A stretch of DNA of 64,000 bases. It comes from Hwanghaeella sp964350445 (GTDB lineage: Bacteria; Pseudomonadota; Alphaproteobacteria; UBA8366; Aestuariispiraceae). Location of the stretch: positions 1-64,000 of the forward strand of contig CAYGKA010000024.1 in NCBI GenBank assembly GCA_964350445.1, read 5' to 3'. Of the stretch, positions 1-10,328 are shown piece after piece. A program made the position numbers and the translations under genes. Under the pieces are notes generated by a model that saw only the letters and a list, made by a program, of their open reading frames with translations, was not told the origin of the DNA and did not search any database. Each line of letters begins with the position of its first letter. The first letter of the stretch is position 1.

Positions 1-1409
<1,409 letters not shown>

Positions 1410-1439
1410 GCTGCTGTTCAAATAGTTGTTGCGACTCTG

Positions 1440-1470
1440 CAAGGGCGGCGCTTAGCGCCGCCCTTGTTCT
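1440..1470 (+). terminator. Rho-independent terminator after groEL
   Basis: An 11-base-pair perfect stem (1440-1450 with 1456-1466, CAAGGGCGGCG against CGCCGCCCTTG) closes a 5-base loop, CTTAG. A short T-rich stretch (TTCTATTT) follows. It lies 30 bases after the groEL stop codon. Confidence 0.85.
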
Positions 1471-1526
1471 ATTTGGCCCCAAGGTCCACCTATGCGACCC
1501 GTCGCCCCGTCGGACGATGCGTCAAC

Positions 1527-1555
1527 TTGCTGGAAAAAAACATCGCCAGTATAAA
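1527..1555 (+). promoter_or_regulatory. Possible sigma-70-type promoter for the PhyH-family gene
   Basis: TTGCTG at 1527-1532 and TATAAA at 1550-1555 are separated by 17 bases. The -10 fits the consensus well and the -35 only moderately. The ATG of the dioxygenase gene lies about 38 bases downstream. This is inferred from sequence only. Confidence 0.4.
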
Positions 1556-1593
1556 CGGTAGGTTACGACCGCAATCACAAGAGCGAAGGCGCC

Positions 1594-2595
1594 ATGCCCC
1601 TGGAAACCGACGTCGCAGCAGAGTCAAACGCAAAAGAGGCTGAGACAGCCCTTTCCGATCAAACCATCTTTCACGCCGGGAAAGCGACGGTCGGTGAAAT
1701 TGTGGCCTGTTTGAAGCAGCGCGGTTACGTGATTATCAGGGACGCTTTCAACGAAGAATCGTTCAACGCTGTCGTCGACCGGATCGACGAGCTGTTCGAG
1801 AACCCCTCGCTGGCGGGCAATCTCGGTTACTTCAAGGTCGATCACCCGAAGGTCGTGCTCACACCGACGGTTATCGGCTGGCCTGTCTACGAGTTGCTGG
1901 CAAATCCGTTGATCGTCGAAATCTCCGAAAAGTATTTGGAACACGACTGCATCTTGGCGGAAGCAAACGTGAAGGCCGACAAGGGTGTCGGGTATACGTA
2001 TTTTCCACTCCACGCCGATTTTTCGGATGGCTGGCGAAAAGCCGCGCATCTGCCGGTCATGATCGGTGCCGAGGAAATGAAAAAGCCTTTGGGCGTGGGG
2101 GGCGCGATCTATCTTCACGATACGACCGAGGGCGCCTTCTGTTACTGCGAAGGCACACACGAACTTGGCGCGCCGCATGGTCCTAATCTGGCCAGCTACC
2201 CGGCGGACGAACAGAAAAAAATACGCTCCACCTTGAAACGGTTGGACGGGTTGCGTGGCGACGTCGTGCTGTTCGATGATCGTGGGTTCCATGGGCCGGA
2301 CCATCCCTCGAAAGCGGATCGGACCGTCATCCTGCTCGATTACTACAGGACCGATGTGTTCCAGAACAAACAGGTCACACCCATGCCGATCTGGAGCACC
2401 GATATCGGGAAAATGACCAGTGAGCAGTTACGGGTGATGGGCGCGTATAGCGACCACATGCTTTCCCCGAAAGAGTTCAAATGGAACGGCAGAATCAAGG
2501 CGGCCCGCGTCTTTCCGCTGATCAAGTTCCTCATCAACAACGCCTTCATCACCACGCACGTCAAGAACAAGATCAAGTCCTTCCTCGGCAGGTAA
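1594..2595 (+). CDS. Phytanoyl-CoA dioxygenase (PhyH) family protein
   Basis: Predicted Fe(II)/2-oxoglutarate-dependent oxygenase of 333 residues. The likely metal ligands are H140 and D142 in LHADFS and a distal histidine in the segment RGFHGPDHP (H233 or H237). R243 (ADRTVILL) is a plausible 2-oxoglutarate carboxylate binder. The fold prediction rests on these motifs and their spacing; the substrate cannot be deduced. There is no signal peptide, so it is probably cytoplasmic. It stands alone between the groEL terminator and the dehydrogenase gene 70 bases further on, which could belong to the same transcript. PhyH relatives hydroxylate very varied small molecules, so no pathway is assigned. 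Confidence 0.8.
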   Translation: MPLETDVAAESNAKEAETALSDQTIFHAGKATVGEIVACLKQRGYVIIRDAFNEESFNAVVDRIDELFENPSLAGNLGYFKVDHPKVVLTPTVIGWPVYELLANPLIVEISEKYLEHDCILAEANVKADKGVGYTYFPLHADFSDGWRKAAHLPVMIGAEEMKKPLGVGGAIYLHDTTEGAFCYCEGTHELGAPHGPNLASYPADEQKKIRSTLKRLDGLRGDVVLFDDRGFHGPDHPSKADRTVILLDYYRTDVFQNKQVTPMPIWSTDIGKMTSEQLRVMGAYSDHMLSPKEFKWNGRIKAARVFPLIKFLINNAFITTHVKNKIKSFLGR

Positions 2596-2665
2596 AGCCC
2601 CTCCGCTTGATGGAAAGCATTGAATAGCTTCTACTCTGTCGGCAAAGCCAGAGGGAGTTTCTTCA

Positions 2666-3556
2666 ATGACCGCACCGCGTTTGGGATTCATCGGCCTCGG
2701 CCATATGGGCGGGGCGATGGCGCACCGTTTGCTGGCCCAGGGGTTGCCGCTGACCGCCTGGGCGCGGAACAAGGACCGCCTGCCCGCGTTTGTCGAGGCC
2801 GGTGCGACCCTTGCGGAGAGCCCGGCGGACTTGGCGCGCGATTGCGATGTCATCTTTACCTGCGTTTACAACACCGATGCGCTGGAAGACTTGCTGTTCG
2901 GTGAGGGACGCCTCGTCGATGGTCTGTCGGACGGCAAGATGCTGGTCGATTTTTCGACCGCCGATCCGGAAAGCTCCCGGCGCTTCGCGGACCGTCTTCG
3001 GCATGAACACGGCACCGGGATGATCGACGCCCCCGTATCGGGCGGCCCGCCCAGCGCGGAGACCGGCACGCTCGTCATCATGGCCGGCGGGTCGGAACAG
3101 GACTTCAACAAGACCCGCGGCGTTATCGAGGATAACCTTGCCGCCCGGCTGACACTGATGGGACCGAGCGGCGCGGGCCAGGCGACAAAGCTGATCAATC
3201 AAACCTTTGTCGGCAACCTGCTGGCCGTCTTGGCCGAGGCCGCGAAACTGGCGACCAATGCCGGGATTGAGGCCGACCGTATTCCCGCCGCATTGCAAGG
3301 CGGCAGGGCGGATTCCCGGTTGTTGCAGGAATGGTTCAACGTGATGCTGGAAGGCAAGTTTCCTCCAGGGGGCGCGGTCAGCACGATCGAGAAGGATTTG
3401 GATGCCGTCCTGTCGCTGGCCAAGAGCACGCGCACACCCATGCCGATGACCGCCACGGCCGCCCAACTGCACCGCATGATGACAGCCCGCGGCCATGCCG
3501 ACGAAGACGTGACGGCGATCTACAAGCTCTACGGCGACGGTCCCCTTCCCTGGTAG
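2666..3556 (+). CDS. 3-hydroxyisobutyrate dehydrogenase-like NAD(P)-dependent oxidoreductase
   Basis: Beta-hydroxyacid dehydrogenase family, 296 residues, the usual length. The N-terminal Rossmann motif is G10-x-G12-x-x-G15 (FIGLGHMGGAM). The substrate-binding signature DAPVSGG is at 121-127 and the catalytic lysine is K175 in GQATKLINQ. Such enzymes oxidise or reduce short 3-hydroxyacids (3-hydroxyisobutyrate, tartronate semialdehyde and similar), but the exact substrate is not readable here. The ribosome site AGAGGGAG precedes the ATG. The next gene starts 13 bases after the stop, so the pair is probably an operon, coupling this enzyme to a TauD-type oxygenase. Confidence 0.88.
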   Translation: MTAPRLGFIGLGHMGGAMAHRLLAQGLPLTAWARNKDRLPAFVEAGATLAESPADLARDCDVIFTCVYNTDALEDLLFGEGRLVDGLSDGKMLVDFSTADPESSRRFADRLRHEHGTGMIDAPVSGGPPSAETGTLVIMAGGSEQDFNKTRGVIEDNLAARLTLMGPSGAGQATKLINQTFVGNLLAVLAEAAKLATNAGIEADRIPAALQGGRADSRLLQEWFNVMLEGKFPPGGAVSTIEKDLDAVLSLAKSTRTPMPMTATAAQLHRMMTARGHADEDVTAIYKLYGDGPLPW

Positions 3557-3569
3557 CAAGGAACCGACG

Positions 3570-4421
3570 ATGACCCTGGTTCAACAACCCATGACGCCCC
3601 GCATGGGAACGCAGCTGGCAGGCTTGGATCTGAAACAGCCGATCTCCGCCGCCTTTGGCGCGGAACTGGTTGAACTGCTCGCCGACAGGCTCGTCCTGAT
3701 CCTGCCGGAACAGTATCTGGACATTCCTGCCTTGAAACGCGCGACGGAGGTCTTCGGTCCGTTGATGCGCTTGCCTTATGTGGCGCCCATGGCGGAGGAC
3801 CCTGATGTGATCGCGGTCCTGAAGGAGGCCGAAGAACGCAATATTTCCGTCTTCGGCGGCAATTGGCATTCCGATTTCTCCTACCTGGAACGGCCGCCGG
3901 GCGGGTCTTTGCTGCAAGCGGTCGACCTGCCGCCGGTGGGCGGCGACACGCTCTGGGCCGATTGTGTGTCGGCCTGGGAGTCTCTGCCGGACGATTTGCG
4001 TGTCATTCTCGAAGGCCGGAACGCGATCCAGACCGGGAAGCCCTACGGCGTGAAGCACCGGCCCAAGGTCTCAACAAGCACATCGGTTAAGATGACGCGC
4101 GGCGATCCGGAAGCGGACAAGGAACGCGCCCTGCCGGCGGTTCGCCGCCATCCGGTCAGCGGTCGCGCGGCGCTTTTCGTCAACCCCACATACACGACGC
4201 GTCTGGAAGGGATGAGCGAAGAGGAAAGCGCACCGATCCTGGAACGGGTCTACGCCCATATGATCCGGCCGGAATTCCAATGCAGGCACCGCTGGCGCCC
4301 CGGCGATCTGGTCATTTGGGACAACCGCGCCACCATGCATTTCGCCGTCAACGACTATGACGGCCACCGACGCTTGCTGCTGCGCACGACCTTTGCCGGG
4401 GAAGCGCCAATCGGGGCGTGA
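3570..4421 (+). CDS. TauD/TfdA family Fe(II)/2-oxoglutarate dioxygenase
   Basis: A 283-residue member of the taurine/2,4-D dioxygenase family. The facial triad is visible as H100 and D102 (NWHSDFSY) and H257 (RATMHFAV); R268 or R272 should bind the 2-oxoglutarate carboxylate. The WDNRATMH block and a C-terminal arginine-rich strand are typical. The ATG follows AAGGAACCGACG, a good ribosome site. The gene sits 13 bases after the hydroxyacid dehydrogenase gene and is convergent with the iron dehydrogenase gene, only one base separating the two stops. TauD relatives release sulfite or hydroxylate many acids, so the substrate is unknown. A role in the same catabolic route as its neighbour is inferred. 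Confidence 0.85.
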   Translation: MTLVQQPMTPRMGTQLAGLDLKQPISAAFGAELVELLADRLVLILPEQYLDIPALKRATEVFGPLMRLPYVAPMAEDPDVIAVLKEAEERNISVFGGNWHSDFSYLERPPGGSLLQAVDLPPVGGDTLWADCVSAWESLPDDLRVILEGRNAIQTGKPYGVKHRPKVSTSTSVKMTRGDPEADKERALPAVRRHPVSGRAALFVNPTYTTRLEGMSEEESAPILERVYAHMIRPEFQCRHRWRPGDLVIWDNRATMHFAVNDYDGHRRLLLRTTFAGEAPIGA

Positions 4422-4422
4422 T

Positions 4423-5727
4423 CTACCAGTACCGCATCGCGTCAACAAATATCCCGCGCAGATCGTCTTTCGACACCGCCTTCGGCGCATTGACCAGCAG
4501 GCGTTGCTGCGGCCAGGCCTTATCGACGAGCTTGTCCAGGTCTTCCTCGGAATAGCCGACGCCATTGAGGCCGTTCGGGATACCGGTCGCCTTCATCATG
4601 TCGATGATCCGGTCCGCCAGCAGATCGCCGGCATCTTCCGGTTTCGCACCGGAAATATCGGCGCCCATGGCCTCTGCGCCCTGCAGATGCCGTTCCGGAC
4701 AGGCGTCGCCCGTGAACCGGAAGACGGCCGGCGCATTGACGATAACGGAAATCCCGTGCGGCACCAGCGGATGGTTCGACGGCCAGCCTTTCGCCGTGTA
4801 GTCCCGCACCAGTCCCGCCACTGCATAGGACATGCCATGCGGCAAATGGCAGCCGGCATTGCCGAAGCCGATGCCCGCCAGCATGCCCGCGAACATAAGG
4901 GCTTCGTAGTTTTCATCCGTCGGGTCGTTCACCGCCTGGACGAGATTGCCGCCGACCAGTTTGATCGCCTGGAGGCAGGCCAAATCGCTATACGGGTTCG
5001 CGCCCTGGCTGAGCGGCCGTTTCGACGGGTCGGACGGCGCCTCGCGATGGGTATAGGGCCGCGCCGTGAGGCTTTCGAAGGCGTGGGAAAAAACATCGAA
5101 CCCGTTCGCGGCCACCACCATCGGCGGAAGGGTTTTCAGAACGTGCGGGTCGAGCACCCCCAGCGCCGGGCGCAGCCGCGCACTGGCGATCCCAGTCTTC
5201 AATTCCATTTCCACGAAGTCGAAGATCGCGATGCCGGTACATTCCGAGGCCGTGCCGAAGGTCGTCGGACAGGCGATATGCGGCTTCAGCGGGCCCGGCG
5301 GCTGCTTTGCCTGACCGACCGGCGCGTTCACATAGGCCAGGAAGTCGTCCGGATAGGTGGCGTAGAGGTTCGCCGCCTTGCAGGTATCCATCGTCGACCC
5401 GCCGCCGAGCGAAATATACCCGTCGAACCCGCCCTGTTTGGCGAATTCCGTCGCCGCCTTGAAGGACGTGTCGGTCGGTTCGACTTCTATCGCGTCATAG
5501 ACGGTGAAATCCACACCGGCTGATGTCAGCCCGTCGGTAATCTGGGTATAGGGTTCCGTTCCTTTGATCTTCGGGTCCACGAACAGGACAGCGCGGGTCA
5601 TGCCCAGGCCCTTCGCGTCCAGTCCCACTTCCTTGAGCGACCCCAGACCGAACTTGATCTTCGGCGCTTCCACCGTGAAAGCGGTATCGCCGCCAGGCGA
5701 TGGTGTGAAATAGGAAGAGAGCGACAT
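4423..5727 (-). CDS. Iron-containing alcohol dehydrogenase, hydroxyacid-oxoacid transhydrogenase type
   Basis: A 434-residue group III (iron-dependent) alcohol dehydrogenase. NAD-binding GGGSTMDTCKAANLYA and the metal-binding region with FDVFSHAFES and GCHLPHGMSY are clear. The whole pattern, including HPLVPHGISV and PERHLQGAE, resembles mitochondrial hydroxyacid-oxoacid transhydrogenase (ADHFE1), which passes hydride between 4-hydroxybutyrate and 2-oxoglutarate. That subfamily call comes from remembered resemblance, not a search. The frame stays open further upstream, but the ATG at 5727 was chosen because GGGGAA lies just before it and homologous sequence starts there. It is divergent from the ketopantoate-reductase-like gene across about 146 bases. 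Confidence 0.85.
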   Translation of the reverse strand: MSLSSYFTPSPGGDTAFTVEAPKIKFGLGSLKEVGLDAKGLGMTRAVLFVDPKIKGTEPYTQITDGLTSAGVDFTVYDAIEVEPTDTSFKAATEFAKQGGFDGYISLGGGSTMDTCKAANLYATYPDDFLAYVNAPVGQAKQPPGPLKPHIACPTTFGTASECTGIAIFDFVEMELKTGIASARLRPALGVLDPHVLKTLPPMVVAANGFDVFSHAFESLTARPYTHREAPSDPSKRPLSQGANPYSDLACLQAIKLVGGNLVQAVNDPTDENYEALMFAGMLAGIGFGNAGCHLPHGMSYAVAGLVRDYTAKGWPSNHPLVPHGISVIVNAPAVFRFTGDACPERHLQGAEAMGADISGAKPEDAGDLLADRIIDMMKATGIPNGLNGVGYSEEDLDKLVDKAWPQQRLLVNAPKAVSKDDLRGIFVDAMRYW

Positions 5728-5873
5728 TGGTTTTCCCCGTTGTTGATTCCCCCGCCGGGCCGCAGCTGGGGTTGATTTCAACACAGGGTCGGGGATCGCC
5801 CGTCGATTATCAAGAGCTTGTTCGTCCCAATCGATGGGATAGTCTTTCCGCACCAAGGCAAGGGAGGGAAATC

Positions 5874-6794
5874 ATGCGGATCGCCATTATCGGGACCGGC
5901 GGGGTCGGCGGATTCTTCGGGATCAAGCTGGCTGACGCGGGCCATGATGTCGTTTTTCTGGCGCGCGGCAAGCACTTGGCCGCGATGCGTGACAAAGGGT
6001 TGTCGCTGGTCGGGTCGAAAGGCGACATCCTCCTGCCGAAGGTCACGGCGAGCGACGCGATTGCCGACCTCGGCCCCATCGATGTCGCATTGTTCTGCGT
6101 GAAACTCTATGACACCGAAGAGGTCGGTAAGGCGCTTGCGCCCGCGCTGTCTGACAACGGGTATGTCATCAGTCTGCAAAACGGCGTGGAAGCGGCCGAA
6201 CGCCTCGGCCCGATCCTGGGGGAAGGCCGCGTCTGCGTCGGCAACGCCTTCATGTCCGCGAAGATCGAAGAACCGGGTGTCGTCCGCTATACGAGCGATA
6301 TGTCCACGATGGAGATTGGGGAACCCTCCGGCGGCCCCTCCCCCCGGTTGGACGCCTTTGCCGCGATTTGCAACAAGGCCGGTTTCACCGCCCTCGTCAC
6401 CGACGATGCGGAAGCGAAGCTATGGTCCAAATTCGTCCTGCTGTCGACCAATGCCGCCATCACGACAGCCTTCAGGCAACCCTGCGGCCCGCTCTACAGG
6501 AATCAAGAAATTCGGGACCTCGCGCGCGATGCAATGGCCGAGGTCGTGGCCGTCGGCCAAGCCAAGGGAGTGGATGTCGACGACAGCGCCATCGGCCGTG
6601 CAATGGCTCTGCTCGATACATTCCCGGACGACATGTACGCCTCCATGTATCATGACCTCGCGCGCGGCGGGCGGTTGGAGGTGGGAAGCTTGTCGGGCAC
6701 GGTCTATCGGCTGGGCAGGAAGCTGGGCATCCCGACCCCCATCCACCGCACACTCTATCTCGCCCTGCTGCCGTATGAGAATGGAGCGCCCTGA
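5874..6794 (+). CDS. panE: 2-dehydropantoate 2-reductase family protein
   Basis: Ketopantoate reductase (ApbA/PanE) family, 306 residues. The N-terminal dinucleotide fold reads MRIAIIGTGGVGGFFG, and the C-terminal helical domain begins near LWSKFVLLSTNAAITT, whose lysine corresponds to the family's catalytic lysine. Near the C-terminus RLGRKLGIPTPIHRTLY is typical. True PanE makes pantoate for coenzyme A, but many paralogues act on other 2-ketoacids, so the specific role is uncertain. The ATG at 5874 has an excellent ribosome site (AAGGGAGGG), and an upstream in-frame extension was rejected. It is divergent from the iron dehydrogenase gene and convergent with the pilus operon. Confidence 0.85.
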   Translation: MRIAIIGTGGVGGFFGIKLADAGHDVVFLARGKHLAAMRDKGLSLVGSKGDILLPKVTASDAIADLGPIDVALFCVKLYDTEEVGKALAPALSDNGYVISLQNGVEAAERLGPILGEGRVCVGNAFMSAKIEEPGVVRYTSDMSTMEIGEPSGGPSPRLDAFAAICNKAGFTALVTDDAEAKLWSKFVLLSTNAAITTAFRQPCGPLYRNQEIRDLARDAMAEVVAVGQAKGVDVDDSAIGRAMALLDTFPDDMYASMYHDLARGGRLEVGSLSGTVYRLGRKLGIPTPIHRTLYLALLPYENGAP

Positions 6795-6826
6795 GTCGGC
6801 TGGCTCACAGGGCGAGAAGTCCGACC

Positions 6827-7396
6827 TTAGGACGGATCGGGATCGATTTCCTGCAGTGACCCCAGGCGCGGTCGATAGAAGGCATGTTTCACGATTTCGC
6901 GCGGCCCGAAAATCGGCAACACAATCGGTTCATAGTTGTAGAACAGCTCGGCGATGACGACGGTTTCGTCCGGCCCGACAGGAATGCCTTCGGGGTCGGT
7001 GACCGTTTCGCCTTCCGATCCGATATCGCTGTTCCTTAACACAATACCGGCACCCTTGCGTTGCCATAACACGCGGGTCGGGTTGTTGCCGATACGCCCG
7101 ACCGCACTGACCACGACAACGCCGTCCTCCGCGATGCTGAATGGGTTTAGAATCTGCGGCACGGCTTCGAACAAGTCGGCGACTGTCGATTCATTGACGT
7201 TTTCATCCCGCGTGATCAGATCTGCAACGGAAACCGCCGCATGCTGCAATTTCACATGCAATAGCAGATAAACCCCCGTTTCCGCGAGAGACGTAAACAG
7301 CAAGGCGAGGACCGGCGCCGTCAAAGCGAATTCCACGCTGGTGATACCCCGCCGCGACAGGCCGAACCGCTTCAACAAAGGTCTGATGCGTATCAT
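6827..7396 (-). CDS. TadE/TadG-family pilus-assembly protein
   Basis: A 189-residue protein with the N-terminal TadE-like signature: a short basic region (RRGITSVEFAL) leading into a hydrophobic segment at about residues 19-45 with a glutamate at the fifth position after the processing-type glycine. The remainder should lie outside the membrane. TadE and TadF are minor pseudopilins needed for Flp/Tad adhesive pili. It is the last of three minus-strand genes, with 7 bases between it and its upstream neighbour, so it is co-transcribed. The core Tad motor genes are not in the window. Which of TadE or TadF it corresponds to cannot be said. Confidence 0.8.
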   Translation of the reverse strand: MIRIRPLLKRFGLSRRGITSVEFALTAPVLALLFTSLAETGVYLLLHVKLQHAAVSVADLITRDENVNESTVADLFEAVPQILNPFSIAEDGVVVVSAVGRIGNNPTRVLWQRKGAGIVLRNSDIGSEGETVTDPEGIPVGPDETVVIAELFYNYEPIVLPIFGPREIVKHAFYRPRLGSLQEIDPDPS

Positions 7397-7403
7397 GGCA
7401 GCC

Positions 7404-7958
7404 TCAAAACGGTTCGTTGCGAACCGCCACAGTGGCGGAATGATCTATTGTGCGAAAGAACGGGTCGAACAAAGCCGTCAAGGTGCTGATGCGGTATTGT
7501 ATCCGATAGAGCACGATGTCGCCCGGCCCGCCGAGCCCCGCCAGCCCGACATCTGTGTCGTATTGGCCGTTACCGTTCACGTCCGTGAAGGACTCACCTT
7601 GGCTGTACTGGCCGTCACCGTTGGAATCCGCGAAGGGTTCCGGCCGACCGATGTCGGAGAAATTGTCGTAGACGATGGTATCGATCAGCACTTCTTCCTG
7701 ATGAACCAGTCCAAACGTATTCGTGTCGATCAGCTCCCGGATAACGTCTTCGCGGGTGACGCCGTCCGGCGTGTTTCCGGTAATCCCGAACCGCGAACTG
7801 GCCAGGACGGCATTCTCCAGCGACCCGCTGACCAGAAAGACCATGCTCAATTCGATGATGCCGATCAGCAAGGTAATGGTAAGCGGTCCCAGAAGGGCAA
7901 ACTCAATAATCGAAACGCCGCGCCGGTCACCTAGAAAGGCTCTGAACTTCCGCATCAT
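7404..7958 (-). CDS. TadE-family pilus protein with calcium-loop-like repeats
   Basis: A 184-residue minor-pseudopilin-like protein. RRGVSIIEFALLGP at residues 12-25 is the TadE N-terminal motif, followed by one membrane helix to about residue 43. The outer domain contains two Asp/Asn/Gly-rich loops, DSNGDGQYSQGE at 111-122 and DVNGNGQYD at 126-134, which look like EF-hand or dockerin calcium loops. The ATG overlaps the TadG-like stop as ATGA (7955-7958), implying translational coupling. Calcium binding is inferred from the loop pattern only. Confidence 0.82.
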   Translation of the reverse strand: MMRKFRAFLGDRRGVSIIEFALLGPLTITLLIGIIELSMVFLVSGSLENAVLASSRFGITGNTPDGVTREDVIRELIDTNTFGLVHQEEVLIDTIVYDNFSDIGRPEPFADSNGDGQYSQGESFTDVNGNGQYDTDVGLAGLGGPGDIVLYRIQYRISTLTALFDPFFRTIDHSATVAVRNEPF

Positions 7959-9439
7959 TGCGAAATCCTCAGATTAGATAATTGCCGGCCAATTGTTGTA
8001 AACACGTCCTGAAGTTCGGCGTTGCTGGGTGCATGGAAGAAGAAACTATTCTTCGTCGCACAGTTCCGAAACAGGCTCTGTGTCGAGGAATTCGGCGTCG
8101 ATCCGAAGGTAATGGCGTAGATGATGATGCCTTCCGCCTTCATCGCTTCGCAGGTCCGCCCAAATCGATCGTCGATTTCCGAGCGCGCGGCATCCAGTGT
8201 CGCAAACCCGAACTCACCGAGACGCCCATAGGCCGTGTAATCCGACCCGTCCGGCCCATTACCATTATCGGGGGAATGGTCCGTAAAGTCGAAGAACTGG
8301 TTCTGACCGTCGGTCATGATCACCACAACCTTGTCCATGAACGGCTCGGTGTAGGAAAGCGGCAGCGTACTGGCGGCCGTGCCTTCCCAAAACCCGCGCC
8401 ATGACGGGGACAGCGCCCGCCATCCCCAGACCAGCCCAAGGTTCCCGGTCGTTCCGCCGCGGTGCCAAGGCTCCATCTGATCGATTGCGGCATTGAGCAC
8501 CGCTTTCGACGCGACCAAGGGTGTGATCGGCGGCCCACAACCAAGATTGGGTCCGCGCCCGTTATTCTGCGCGGAGTTCTGTTCGGCCAAATCGAATCCC
8601 GTCACATTGCCGTCGCCGTCGGTGAGTATCCAGTCGTTGTCGACATTGTCGGCATATAGGTAGGGCGTGAAAGGGGCGAGGTCGGGCGTATCGTCGGTTT
8701 CGTCCAATCCGCCGGCACGCGCTTCCACGCATCCCCGCCAGGTCGTCGGCTGGTAGTTGCCGCCCACGCCGATATCCGCCTGTCCCTGCAAGGTGAGCCA
8801 TTCGGTATGTTGCGTTCCGATATTGACGGTCGCCGTATAGGGAACGAGCGACACCCACAGGTTCGCGTTGACATCGTCTTCACCGAAAACCGCTTCGATC
8901 AAATTGTGGGCCGCGGTGATCGCCGCCCCCATCTTGCCGCCGCTGCGCATCGATCCGGTGTTATCCATCACCAGGGCGAGTTCCATGCCGCGGGTTTCCC
9001 GCGTTATCTGCGCCGTCTGGGTGAAGGTGATCTCGTCGAAGCCGAACAGGCGCATGAACGTGGTATCGACGGATACGGTCGCGGACACATCAATGACGGT
9101 ATTGTCCGCATTCGTCGTCATGGTGAAGTTGCTCAACGTCGCAACATTTTCGATATTCGTGAAGTTTGCGTCGAAGAAACTTCGCGCGTCATCCGCCATC
9201 TCATCGACCAGAAGTGTATGGCCTGCCGCCAAGCCGGCGGCATCGACCGCGCGTTGGACCGAGTCCCGGACCAGGAACAAACGGGTGCCGTCTACGGCCA
9301 AGCCGCTGGCCGCCATCACAGGCAATAGAGCAAATGCAAATAACTGCATTACACTGCCGCGTCTATTGCGCAGGAAAGCCGTGGCCAAAAATTTCAAGTT
9401 GTTCAGTTTCCGGTGCATCATATGCGCCAATCCGCCCAT
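7955..9439 (-). CDS. TadG-like pilus-assembly protein with von Willebrand A domain
   Basis: A 494-residue membrane-anchored protein. The N-terminal part has RNRRGSVMQLFAFALLP followed by a hydrophobic helix (Tad-type leader). A von Willebrand factor A domain starts at about residue 150 with LALVMDNTGSMRSG, a metal-ion adhesion (MIDAS) motif in which DNTGS stands for the usual DxSxS. TMTDG-like VVIMTDGQNQ follows later. Such proteins join Flp/Tad pilus biogenesis or surface adhesion. It is the first gene of the three-gene operon and overlaps the next by 4 bases. Starts at 9421 or 9418 are also possible, since no clear ribosome site marks the ATG used. The 133 bases upstream are AT-rich and probably hold the promoter. 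Confidence 0.85.
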   Translation of the reverse strand: MGGLAHMMHRKLNNLKFLATAFLRNRRGSVMQLFAFALLPVMAASGLAVDGTRLFLVRDSVQRAVDAAGLAAGHTLLVDEMADDARSFFDANFTNIENVATLSNFTMTTNADNTVIDVSATVSVDTTFMRLFGFDEITFTQTAQITRETRGMELALVMDNTGSMRSGGKMGAAITAAHNLIEAVFGEDDVNANLWVSLVPYTATVNIGTQHTEWLTLQGQADIGVGGNYQPTTWRGCVEARAGGLDETDDTPDLAPFTPYLYADNVDNDWILTDGDGNVTGFDLAEQNSAQNNGRGPNLGCGPPITPLVASKAVLNAAIDQMEPWHRGGTTGNLGLVWGWRALSPSWRGFWEGTAASTLPLSYTEPFMDKVVVIMTDGQNQFFDFTDHSPDNGNGPDGSDYTAYGRLGEFGFATLDAARSEIDDRFGRTCEAMKAEGIIIYAITFGSTPNSSTQSLFRNCATKNSFFFHAPSNAELQDVFTTIGRQLSNLRISQ

Positions 9440-9572
9440 CCCAATTGAACGAGATAAGCGGAAACTGCGCGGACGCGCCAGTTTAACCGTTTGACTTTAA
9501 TAGAAACTTTTGGACTGGCTTTATTAAAATGCGGTCTATTTCAAGCTCGTCGCAACCTGTTACTCGACAGGC

Positions 9573-10178
9573 TCAATGAATACCGGCCTTCGGCATCAGT
9601 GTAGACAAAGCTATCCGGGCTATATCCGCCAATGGCTCCCGCGCGCCATAAACACGCGTCACGACGCGCATTCCCTGAATTGTGCTCACCAGGAACCGCG
9701 CCAGGGCGCGCGCATCCATGTTTGAGGTGAACTCGCCGATCTCCTGCCCCTTGAGGATCAGTTCGGCAAACGTGTCTTCAACCTGCCTGATTCCTTCGGC
9801 CACCTGTTCGGTGACCTCCGGGTCCCGATGGCCAAGTTCGGTGATCGTGTTGGTTAGAAGGCAGCCGCGCTCCCGGTTCACGCCTTCGCCTTCCTCCACA
9901 AGCCTATCGAACAACAGCTCCATCTGTTCCTTGGGACTGTAGTCGCCATCCGCCATTGCCGCCCGCATCGTGCGCAAGGTGTGCCAGTCCAGATAACGCG
10001 CCACGGCCTTGCGGTATAGGCGCTGCTTATCCCCGAACGTGTCGTAAAGGCTTCCGCGGTTGATGCCCATGGCATCGACCAGGTCCTGCATCGACGTCTG
10101 TTCGTAACCCTTTGTCCAGAACAGCTGAAGGGCCGCTTCCAGAACATCTTCCGGGTCAAATGCTTTTGATCGCGCCAT
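9573..10178 (-). CDS. TetR/AcrR family transcriptional regulator
   Basis: A 201-residue one-component repressor. The N-terminal helix-turn-helix spans about residues 10-55 (VLEAALQLFWTKGYEQTSMQDL ... GSLYDTFGDKQRLY in two parts), and the rest is a helical ligand domain typical of the TetR_C group. The start at 10178 gives MARSKAFDP, the normal beginning for this subfamily; a start 12 codons earlier (10214) has a slightly better ribosome site. It is divergent from the molybdenum hydroxylase gene across about 150 bases, so it probably controls that gene as well as itself. No clear palindromic operator was found in the gap. The effector is unknown. Confidence 0.88.
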   Translation of the reverse strand: MARSKAFDPEDVLEAALQLFWTKGYEQTSMQDLVDAMGINRGSLYDTFGDKQRLYRKAVARYLDWHTLRTMRAAMADGDYSPKEQMELLFDRLVEEGEGVNRERGCLLTNTITELGHRDPEVTEQVAEGIRQVEDTFAELILKGQEIGEFTSNMDARALARFLVSTIQGMRVVTRVYGAREPLADIARIALSTLMPKAGIH

Positions 10179-10328
10179 ATCGGTGTTTCTGCCGTTGCTT
10201 TCAAAGAAGAACATGGTGCCTTATCGGCTTCAGATCAATAATCTTGCGCCCTGTGCTTTTCCCGATCCGGCGCAGTTGCTAGTCTTCAACAACACATCCA
10301 AAACCTTTTTCCGTGAGGGATTTACGCC

